Of a stretch of DNA of 5,205 nt, positions 1-4,920 are shown piece by piece. A program made the translations under genes and the position numbers. Position 1 is the stretch's first letter; each line of letters begins with the position of its first letter. Origin of the DNA: Hungatella sp. UBA3402 (GTDB taxonomy: Bacteria > Bacillota > Clostridia > Lachnospirales > Lachnospiraceae); NCBI GenBank assembly GCA_002358555.1, contig DEPC01000019.1, forward strand, positions 1-5,205, read 5' to 3'. The notes beneath the pieces were generated by a model. That model made no database searches and was not told where the DNA came from. It was given only the letters and a program-made list of their open reading frames with translations.

Positions 1-3
1 ATT

Positions 4-111
4 AAAGGGGCTGTTGCAAAATACGATTATTCTACAATATATAAGTAGAATATTCCAAATATCTAACCTCTATATTGTATGAATCTGTTATATTGCAACA
101 ACTCCCTTATA
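4..111. repeat. Imperfect inverted-repeat element with nested hairpin (MITE-like or terminator)
   Basis: The two ends form an imperfect inverted repeat. AAAGGGG-C-TGTTGCAA at about 4-19 faces TTGCAACA-A-CTCCCTT at 93-108, with a perfect 8-bp core (TGTTGCAA/TTGCAACA). Inside it, TATTCTAC (28-35) and GTAGAATA (45-52) form a perfect 8-bp hairpin with a 9-base loop. No coding frame fits. A TGTTGCAA core also occurs in ends of some insertion sequences, for example the IS6 family (IS26 ends GGCACTGTTGCAAA), so a small non-autonomous element or a solo remnant is possible. It lies just after the stop of the glycosylase gene, so the folded RNA could also end that transcript. The left end is too close to the window edge to look for a target-site duplication. 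Confidence 0.45.
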
Positions 112-127
112 ATCACTTGTGCAAAAA

Positions 128-1051
128 TCAATGTCTAAACAAATCATAATAAAAAATATACTGCTGTAAAACTCCCTGGAATCCCTGGTATCGCTCCATC
201 GGAAACCCTTTTTTATAATGATTTTCTAGCACCCACCGGATATGGGTATCAATAGGAAATGCCTCCAAATGATGCAGGGAATATAAACAGATACAGTCTG
301 CCACCTTCTCCCCCACCCCAAACAGTTTCATCAATTCCTCCTTGGCCTTTTTATAGGACATCTGTTTTACTTTATCCAAATCTATTTTCCCAGAAACAAC
401 CATTTTTGCTGTCCGCACCACATATTTGCTGCGATACCCTAAATTGCAGGCCATAAGGGCATCTTCTTCCAGTTCTGCTAAAACCTCTGGTCGAGGAAAT
501 CCATAATATTCCTTTCCTTGCTCAGATATTCTTTTCTCACCATATGCTTCGCAGATATTCTCGATGCATCGCCGGATACGCGGAATATTATTCTGCTGAG
601 AAATCAAAAATGAGACAATCATCTCCCAAAACTCCTGCCTCAAAATCCTAATTCCAGAGCCAAATTTCGCCGCACTAAGAAGATAAATATCTTTGGGATT
701 TATCTGACTGATATAGGAAGCATAATCCTGTTCCAAGTCAAAATATCCTTTCCAAAAACTGTCAAATTCTTCTTGACTACAGCAAAATTGATACTCCCTC
801 CCCTGTTGCATAATCTCTAAATACCTCTGTCCTGCTATCACATGATAAACATATTCTAAATCTTGAAGTTGAGAATTGTCTAGCTGCTTCTTTGCCTCTT
901 GTTTCTTAATCTCGAACTGCCCGATATTCTCTTGAAGCCTGCTTTCTCTGCCATCTGTCAGACTCTGCCTCTCTTGCCTATTCATTCGGAAACATTGACC
1001 TGATTGGCATATCTGCTCCAAATCAAAATTCTCTGTCTGTATTTTGACCAT
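128..1051 (-). CDS. ogg: 8-oxoguanine DNA glycosylase/AP lyase (OGG1 type, HhH-GPD superfamily)
   Basis: This enzyme should remove 8-oxoguanine from DNA in base excision repair and nick the resulting abasic site by beta-elimination. The N-terminal OGG domain begins with FDLEQICQSGQCFRM (residues 9-23). The helix-hairpin-helix GPD region is at about 240-275: GVGEKVADC carries the expected Schiff-base lysine K249, and PIDTH carries the catalytic aspartate D268. These numbers happen to equal those of human OGG1. The C-terminus LQQYIFYYDLF is typical of clostridial members. The ATG at 1051 has AGAGGAG 7 bases upstream. At 307 residues it is longer than the roughly 270 I expect, because residues about 24-66 are an extra Q/E/K-rich polar stretch in the N-terminal domain. 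It lies 134 bases downstream of the MutS2-like gene on the same strand. That gap has a TTGACA box (1138-1143, minus) but no good -10, so cotranscription is plausible. Confidence 0.93.
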   Translation of the reverse strand: MVKIQTENFDLEQICQSGQCFRMNRQERQSLTDGRESRLQENIGQFEIKKQEAKKQLDNSQLQDLEYVYHVIAGQRYLEIMQQGREYQFCCSQEEFDSFWKGYFDLEQDYASYISQINPKDIYLLSAAKFGSGIRILRQEFWEMIVSFLISQQNNIPRIRRCIENICEAYGEKRISEQGKEYYGFPRPEVLAELEEDALMACNLGYRSKYVVRTAKMVVSGKIDLDKVKQMSYKKAKEELMKLFGVGEKVADCICLYSLHHLEAFPIDTHIRWVLENHYKKGFPMERYQGFQGVLQQYIFYYDLFRH

Positions 1052-1185
1052 AAATTTTCTCCTCTAACAATGAAAACTTCTGCAAATTTCTTTCTAGCCC
1101 CCTTGAAACTAATGTACTGTTAATTCAAAGATAAACATGTCAATACACTGGTTTGTAACAATCAGACTTTATCATTTCCGAACTA

Positions 1186-3090
1186 TTAATCTAAAACAAT
1201 CTCTTTTCCTTCCACATACTTCCGTTTCATATCATGCCTTATCTTCCGATTCTCTACCGAGTCAAATAGAATAGAAAAATCATAATCCTCTGGGTACAAT
1301 TCTTCTGCTGCTACTTTAAGCTTCAGCCGCTTATGGTTTATCCATATTTTTTTATCTGCCAACTGAACCCTTAAAACCCCTTTTTCATTGGCCATCTGGC
1401 ATACAATTCCAATCTTTTTATCTGGATATACGAATACGCTATCTCCCAACTGAAATTTTTCGGCAATCTCCTGCTTTTTTGCGCCTGTCTTTTTCTTCTG
1501 GATTCCTGCTGTTTTTCTTTTGGCCAGTTTTGCGCCCTGTCCTGAAAATTCCATTCCTTCTGGTAATTCATCTCCATATGCAGCTTTTAAAGCTGTCAAA
1601 AGCATCTCGTCAGGCATTCCCATTTTTCTGGCAATGTACAATGCGCAGCTTTCTCCTGCTTCTCCTGGAACTAGCTGGTACAAAGGCTGAAGACTCTCTT
1701 TATCAAATGTCATTCTGGCATTGAGCATGGTATCTTGTTTCTGAGCATAAACTTTCACTTCTGGATAATGAGTAGTAACCAGAAACATGGCTTTGCTCTT
1801 TTTTAATTCTTCCAATATGGCAATGGCTATCCCCATTCCCTCGGTAGGGTCTGTTCCAGAGCCAAGTTCATCCATAATCACAAGGCTATCCTGATTTACC
1901 CGTTCCAAAATATCCAGTACATTTGTAATATGAGCAGAAAATGTGGATAAGTTCTCAGAAAGATTTTGTCCATCACCGATATCACAGAGATAATTGCTGT
2001 TCATACAAAGCTCTGCCTCTCTGCATGCCACATGAAGACCACATTGAGCCATCATACAGTTAAGTGCCACTGTCTTTATGGCTACTGTCTTACCTCCCGT
2101 GTTAGGTCCAGTTATAATCAGCCCTTGAATTCTATTTCCTATCTCCAAGGTCAATGGAACACATATCTTTTTGTCAATCAGAGGATGTCGCCCTTCCTTT
2201 ATCACAATCCTCCGTTCTGTGTTTATATTTGGCTCTGTTCCGCTGTATTCTAAGCTTAGCTTTCCCTTTGAGAAAATAAAATCCAGTTTCTCCATCATTT
2301 TGATATTTTGTTCCATAATCTCTGCCTGGTCTGCCACCAGCCCAGTGAGACAATATAAAATTCTTCGTTCTTCATTTTCTATATCAATCTGTAAAAGCTG
2401 AAGTTCCTCACAGAAACGGGCCACAGAACTAGGCTCTATAAACAGGGTATTGCCTGTGGAAGATTTGTCAATCACACTTCCATTTATCCGAAATTTATAT
2501 TCCTTTTTCACTGGAACGCATAGATGTCCATTCCTAAATGTACTGAAACTGTCAGACATACAATCCTTATTAGCTCTCATAACAGAATCCGCTTTTTCTT
2601 TCATTCGGCTTTCTGTTCTCTCCATATCTTCTCTCAAGAATTTTAACAGCTTAGAAGCATTATCCTCCACTCTCCCATTTCTAATTTGAAGATGTATTGC
2701 CTCCTTTAACTCTTCCAAGCAATCCAAATTTTCATCATAATATGCCAAAGGAATCTCCTGCTGTTTACATTTATTCAGATAAGCTTTTAACCTCATAACT
2801 GCAACTAAAGAAATCTCTATCTCCTCAAGCTGGAAAGGAGTCAGGCAATCGCCCTTTTGTGCAAGAGTCACCCATTGTCGGATTCCTTCCAAGGATACCA
2901 ATGGTGGATTTCCCCAGCCTTCTATTATTTTCTTTGCCTGGGTTGTCTCCTTAAGTCTTGCCAGCAATTCGCCTTCTGCTAAATACGGAGTTATTGCATG
3001 GATTTCCTTTTTTGCCCAATCTGTCAAAGCCAGCCCTGCCCATCTCTCTTTTATTTTGTCAAATTCTAATGATTTTTCTGTGTTTACCAT
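1186..3090 (-). CDS. MutS2-like ATPase without Smr domain
   Basis: A MutS-superfamily ATPase of the MutS2 branch: no N-terminal mismatch-recognition domain, a helical core and clamp (about 1-290), then the ABC ATPase. Walker A is GPNTGGKT (328-335), the signature region is SENLSTFSAH (378-387), Walker B is LVIMDELGSGTDPTEG (403-418, D407/E408), and TTHYPE (439-444) carries the switch histidine. A basic linker (about 520-545) leads to a small beta-rich, KOW-like domain (about 546-592, LGDSVFVYPDKKIGIV). The chain ends at 634 residues, while canonical MutS2 has about 780 with a C-terminal Smr nuclease domain; none is visible here. Bacterial MutS2 proteins have been linked to suppression of recombination and to rescue of collided ribosomes; which applies here is unknown. 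The ATG at 3090 has GAGGAGAGG ending 8 bases upstream. A weak promoter may lie at 3140-3166 (TTGTAA, 15 bases, TACAAT). The next gene on this strand is the glycosylase. Confidence 0.9.
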   Translation of the reverse strand: MVNTEKSLEFDKIKERWAGLALTDWAKKEIHAITPYLAEGELLARLKETTQAKKIIEGWGNPPLVSLEGIRQWVTLAQKGDCLTPFQLEEIEISLVAVMRLKAYLNKCKQQEIPLAYYDENLDCLEELKEAIHLQIRNGRVEDNASKLLKFLREDMERTESRMKEKADSVMRANKDCMSDSFSTFRNGHLCVPVKKEYKFRINGSVIDKSSTGNTLFIEPSSVARFCEELQLLQIDIENEERRILYCLTGLVADQAEIMEQNIKMMEKLDFIFSKGKLSLEYSGTEPNINTERRIVIKEGRHPLIDKKICVPLTLEIGNRIQGLIITGPNTGGKTVAIKTVALNCMMAQCGLHVACREAELCMNSNYLCDIGDGQNLSENLSTFSAHITNVLDILERVNQDSLVIMDELGSGTDPTEGMGIAIAILEELKKSKAMFLVTTHYPEVKVYAQKQDTMLNARMTFDKESLQPLYQLVPGEAGESCALYIARKMGMPDEMLLTALKAAYGDELPEGMEFSGQGAKLAKRKTAGIQKKKTGAKKQEIAEKFQLGDSVFVYPDKKIGIVCQMANEKGVLRVQLADKKIWINHKRLKLKVAAEELYPEDYDFSILFDSVENRKIRHDMKRKYVEGKEIVLD

Positions 3091-3163
3091 TGTTTATTCC
3101 TCTCCTCAATAAATTATCCACTATCTAAAAGTTAATGGAATTGTAGTCTCCATTTTTTAATTA

Positions 3164-3206
3164 CAAAAAACCATGAGTATCTACCTAACCTGTACATACA
3201 TCATGG
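3164..3206 (-). terminator. Rho-independent terminator, minus strand
   Basis: Read on the minus strand, CCATGA-u-GTAT-g-TAC pairs with GTA-g-ATAC-TCATGG: 13 base pairs with one bulge and one G-G mismatch, closing a 7-base loop (AGGTTAG). It is followed at once by TTTTTTG (3170-3164). The U-run lies only on this side, so the hairpin works for minus-strand transcription. It sits about 75 bases upstream of the MutS2-like start and should insulate that gene from transcription arriving from 3207 and beyond, or act as an attenuator in a long leader. Confidence 0.7.
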
Positions 3207-3314
3207 CTTCTAATTTTGACAGAATATAGAAAAGGAATACACACTAAAGAAAAATACAACCACTTTCCCTATGGCGTACCAATGACAGGAATGAGTTTTC
3301 AGACATATCCTAAC

Positions 3315-3340
3315 AAAAAAGCATGACCATACAGCCATGC
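3315..3340 (-). terminator. Rho-independent terminator, minus strand
   Basis: The minus-strand RNA forms GCAUGGC/GUCAUGC (3340-3334 with 3327-3321), 7 base pairs including one G-U wobble, with the 6-base loop UGUAUG, followed directly by UUUUUUG. On the plus strand the wobble becomes an A-C mismatch, so the structure favours the minus strand. It would end a transcript from the promoter at 3726-3754. The stem is modest, hence the moderate confidence. Confidence 0.55.
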
Positions 3341-3549
3341 CTGCTTTTCAAAATCTTTTCCAGAATTAAGAAGCTTATCAATATATGCAAAGCATTTATA
3401 AGGCAGATACACCAGCAATAAAAATCTGCTGACTTCAGGACATACTTCTCCCTATAGTATATTCTTCTTTGAGAACTATCCTAAAGAGTATTTAGTTTGC
3501 TTTTTTCTTTACTGCCACAATGCTTAACATACACATATCTCTTTCTTCT

Positions 3550-3705
3550 TTATTTCATAGGAAATACCATAAGTCTTTTCTTTATAGCATTTCTTGTGCT
3601 GACTTTTGCTACATACAAATACAAAACTTGCCTAACAAAAATTATACTTATCCCATAGAGGGGTATTGTAAATAGCAAATTTATTTGTTGTTTCTTATAG
3701 AACAT
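3550..3705 (-). CDS. Possible 51-residue hydrophobic peptide, unrecognised
   Basis: This is the first ATG of the candidate transcript and gives an open frame beginning MFYKKQQINLLF and ending RLMVFPMK. Residues about 9-33 are largely hydrophobic (LLFTIPLYGISIIFV) with basic flanks, so it could be a small membrane peptide. Against it: there is no ribosome binding site at normal distance (GGGAG is 12 bases upstream and partly before the predicted transcription start), the ATG lies in the 3' arm of the 5' hairpin, and a frame this length can occur by chance in AT-rich DNA. I do not recognise the product. Listed as a possibility only. Confidence 0.15.
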   Translation of the reverse strand: MFYKKQQINLLFTIPLYGISIIFVRQVLYLYVAKVSTRNAIKKRLMVFPMK

Positions 3706-3725
3706 AATAAAAATGTTCTCCCATT

Positions 3726-3754
3726 ATCATATATCAAATGCAATTATCTGTCAA
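3726..3754 (-). promoter_or_regulatory. Sigma-A type promoter, minus strand
   Basis: On the minus strand, TTGACA (3754-3749) is followed by exactly 17 bases and TATGAT (3731-3726): a perfect -35 and a five-of-six -10. The start of transcription is expected at about 3719-3720. The product is not the MutS2-like gene directly, because two terminator-like hairpins lie between. It therefore seems to serve the candidate RNA at 3315-3720. Confidence 0.65.
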
Positions 3755-3894
3755 TCAAATTTGTTTTATTTCACTGTTAATTGAAAGGAAATATCACAAT
3801 ATTAAAGGGGCCAGTGAAACAATATAAAAATCAATGAAAGTACGGTTAATGATATTATCAAATCTGTTAGGGAAAAAATGCCAACTCCTCAATA

Positions 3895-3923
3895 TTGACA
3901 CAAACATAACAACACTATAAAAT
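3895..3923 (+). promoter_or_regulatory. Sigma-A type promoter of the radical SAM gene
   Basis: TTGACA (3895-3900), 17 bases, then TAAAAT (3918-3923): a perfect -35 and a five-of-six -10 at ideal spacing. Transcription should begin near 3930, leaving a leader of about 70 bases before the ATG at 4002. It is back to back with the minus-strand promoter at 3726-3754, about 140 bases away. Confidence 0.65.
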
Positions 3924-3951
3924 AGAGACAACATATACCGATGCCTCAGAG

Positions 3952-3971
3952 AGCAGGAGATTTTTCCTGCT
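3952..3971 (+). promoter_or_regulatory. Leader hairpin upstream of the radical SAM gene
   Basis: AGCAGGA (3952-3958) and TCCTGCT (3965-3971) form a perfect 7-bp stem with a 6-base loop in the predicted leader. No U-run follows, so it is not a terminator. Its AGGA could compete with the real binding site 20 bases further on, or the stem may simply stabilise the 5' end. A function is not shown by the sequence. Confidence 0.3.
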
Positions 3972-3990
3972 TTGCCCTTATTCTCAAGAC

Positions 3991-3995
3991 AGGAG
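3991..3995 (+). promoter_or_regulatory. Ribosome binding site deciding the start at 4002
   Basis: AGGAG lies 6 bases before the ATG at 4002. The same frame is open upstream to a TTG at 3972, but that start has no binding site and would place this AGGAG inside the coding region, so 4002 is preferred. Confidence 0.8.
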
Positions 3996-4001
3996 AACAT
4001 C

Positions 4002-4709
4002 ATGATACAAGAAATTACACGAAAGTTAGCTACTCGCATAAAAAATCCCGTGTTTCGGGATTATGCTAATATGTATTTAGATATCTATGAAGATTTTATC
4101 TTCCAGTCAGAACATATTGGTCTTCCTTTTCATAAAAATTTGAATCAGGCAGAAGAATCTCGAACGCTGATCCAGGAACTTAAATCCTTAGGTGTCACAA
4201 TTCGATGCAATGGTGCGAGCTTGGTATACAATCACCTTTCCTCAGCCTGTGAAGCTTGTAAAAAGGGAATCGGAACTATGACCTCTTACATATCGTTTCA
4301 ATGTCATCGCAACTGTTTTTTCTGCTTTAATCCTAATCAAGAAAATTTTGAAGCGTATTTTAACAGGAAAAATAATTGGAGCTCAGAACTTGAGCAGATT
4401 AAAAATCAGGGAGGAATTCTGACCCATATTGCTTTGACTGGGGGAGAGCCCCTTTTATATTCTGATGATACTATAGCGTTTTTTAAGAAATCCAAAGAAC
4501 TTTTCCCCACTGCTCACAGACGCCTGTACACATCTGGAGATTTGCTAACAGAAGATATTCTAAAGAATCTTCAACAAACAGGTTTAGAGGAAATCCGTTT
4601 CAGCTATAAGATAGAGGACGATAACTCTCTCAAAGAGAAAATTTTACATCAGATGGATTTAGCAAAATCGTATATTCCTGCTGTCAGTTTCCCCGCCGAT
4701 GTCATGTAG
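4002..4709 (+). CDS. Radical SAM protein, N-terminal half, truncated at a chimeric junction
   Basis: An iron-sulfur enzyme that would cleave S-adenosylmethionine to a 5'-deoxyadenosyl radical; its substrate cannot be told. The cluster motif CHRNCFFC (101-108; C101, C105, C108) is the CX3CX2C signature, and LTGGEPLL (145-152) is the SAM-binding GGE motif. LYTSGD (175-180) and EEIRFS (196-201) look like later strands of the barrel. A further CEAC pair (C83, C86) sits just before the core in SACEACKKGIG, as I recall from gut Clostridia radical SAM proteins of roughly 450 residues. The genuine sequence stops near residue 228 (IPAV, base 4685). The last seven codons and the TAG are antisense to mreC and are not native. 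The barrel's end and any C-terminal domain are missing. Promoter and ribosome binding site are both good. Radical SAM assignment is firm; the subfamily is unknown. Confidence 0.88.
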   Translation: MIQEITRKLATRIKNPVFRDYANMYLDIYEDFIFQSEHIGLPFHKNLNQAEESRTLIQELKSLGVTIRCNGASLVYNHLSSACEACKKGIGTMTSYISFQCHRNCFFCFNPNQENFEAYFNRKNNWSSELEQIKNQGGILTHIALTGGEPLLYSDDTIAFFKKSKELFPTAHRRLYTSGDLLTEDILKNLQQTGLEEIRFSYKIEDDNSLKEKILHQMDLAKSYIPAVSFPADVM

Positions 4710-4822
4710 ACATGATGCTGGTAGGGATTTTTGTCAAACAGGAATATACAACTCACTATCACATAAAATGCAAACACAAACCATGTGCTGTGTTTGACCA
4801 GAAAATCAATTAGATTGCGCAC
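4649..4822 (-). CDS. mreC: Rod shape-determining protein MreC, N-terminal fragment
   Basis: MreC is an inner-membrane protein that links cytoplasmic MreB to the periplasmic peptidoglycan elongation machinery. Only the first 50 to 57 residues are present: a short cytoplasmic start (RNLIDFLVKHSTW), one membrane segment (about 13-29, WFVFAFYVIVSCIFLF) and the start of the periplasmic part (KNPYQHHVYMTSAGKL), in the style of Bacteroidales MreC. I chose the GTG at 4822 because the family normally begins MRNL at this point; the open frame extends to an ATG at 4885, but that would be translated through the hairpin. No Shine-Dalgarno is seen, which is usual in Bacteroidota. The frame is lost at the junction (about 4661), and the last few residues to the TGA at 4649 are probably foreign. 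Usual length is about 280 residues. It follows mreB by 98 bases, the normal gene order. Confidence 0.85.
   Translation of the reverse strand: MRNLIDFLVKHSTWFVFAFYVIVSCIFLFDKNPYQHHVYMTSAGKLTAGIYDFAKSI
4660..4686. other. Junction between a Clostridia-like and a Bacteroidales-like sequence
   Basis: Plus-strand radical SAM coding runs to about 4685 (LAKSYIPAV). Minus-strand MreC coding, entering from the right, still reads as MreC (KLTAGIYDFA) to about 4661 and then hits a stop at 4649. The roughly 25 bases in between fit both genes, as expected of a short shared word where an assembler or a template switch joined two genomes. GC content, Shine-Dalgarno use and gene family phylum all change here. 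Confidence 0.8.
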
Positions 4823-4869
4823 CTGACAGTTTGTTATTGACCGGGTTGAAGTTGTGTATGTTATATGTT

Positions 4870-4905
4870 GAAAACATTCCGGCATTAGTGTGCCGGAATG
4901 TTTTC
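4870..4905 (-). terminator. Perfect 15-bp hairpin between mreB and mreC
   Basis: GAAAACATTCCGGCA (4870-4884) and TGCCGGAATGTTTTC (4891-4905) pair perfectly across the loop TTAGTG. The A-tract and U-tract at the base give the usual look of an intrinsic terminator usable from either strand. It begins 15 bases after the mreB stop. It could end or partly end transcription after mreB, so that mreB is made in excess over mreC, or stabilise the mreB mRNA 3' end. No Bacteroidota-type promoter is evident between it and mreC, which favours partial read-through. Confidence 0.65.
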
Positions 4906-4920
4906 GGGGTAATGCGGAGT

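Larger units (their letters stand above)
3315..3720 (-). ncRNA. Candidate small RNA or short-peptide transcript (about 405 nt)
   Basis: The unit is defined by a near-consensus promoter just upstream and a terminator-like hairpin with six U residues at its end. No known RNA family was recognised; I looked for and did not see tmRNA, 6S, RNase P or SRP signatures. Several local hairpins are visible on the transcribed strand: AGAACAT/ATGTTCT at the very 5' end (3719-3699), CTAAA/TTTAG (3495-3481), CAGCA/TGCTG or alternatively GCAGAT/ATCTGC (3431-3403), and CTTAT...ATGC/GCAT...ATAAG around 3376-3404. AT-rich DNA folds easily, so these support the idea only weakly. A 51-codon frame lies in the 5' half. 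It could be a regulatory RNA, an mRNA for a short peptide, or a decayed gene remnant. Confidence 0.35.
3091..4001. other. 910-base intergenic region with divergent promoters
   Basis: This AT-rich stretch separates the divergently oriented MutS2-like and radical SAM genes. It contains two minus-strand terminator-like hairpins, a near-consensus minus-strand promoter and the promoter and leader of the radical SAM gene, each listed separately. I found no reading frame with both a good ribosome binding site and a recognisable product. The frames seen are short and are discussed under the candidate RNA and among the rejected items. Bases 3755-3894, between the two divergent promoters, contain nothing I can support. 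Confidence 0.7.

Noticed and set aside
3441..3450. GGGAGAAG-T-ATG, a tempting ribosome binding site and start on the minus strand
   Set aside because: The frame reads Met-Ser-stop, and the alternative frames lack a start at this spot.
3299..3451. Minus-strand open frame of 50 codons with protein-like wording (for example LLNSGKDFEKQAWLYGHAF)
   Set aside because: It has no ATG and no suitable ribosome binding site, follows an in-frame stop, and runs straight through the terminator-like hairpin at 3315-3340. It could be a gene remnant, but coding is not supported.
3631..3641. CCTAACAAAAA occurs at 3309-3319 and 3631-3641
   Set aside because: Short AT-rich match expected by chance.
3801..3811. 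ATTAAAGGGGC repeated at 1-11 and 3801-3811, suggesting a second copy of the left element
   Set aside because: The match is 11 bases and does not continue. The partner arm with TTGCAACA is absent near 3900. An 11-base match is expected by chance.
3769..3819. Inverted repeat TTTCACTG ... CAGTGAAA between the divergent promoters, possible operator
   Set aside because: An 8-bp arm with a 35-base gap is expected by chance a few times in a window this size, and it overlaps neither promoter.
4044..4062. Hairpin AATCCCG/CGGGATT with a T-run on the minus strand, terminator-like
   Set aside because: It lies within the radical SAM coding region and encodes a plausible part of it (KNPVFRDY). No minus-strand gene ends here.
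3941..4072. Plus-strand frame from the ATG at 3941 overlapping the radical SAM start, possible leader peptide
   Set aside because: No ribosome binding site, no recognisable product, and it is out of frame with a well-supported gene.
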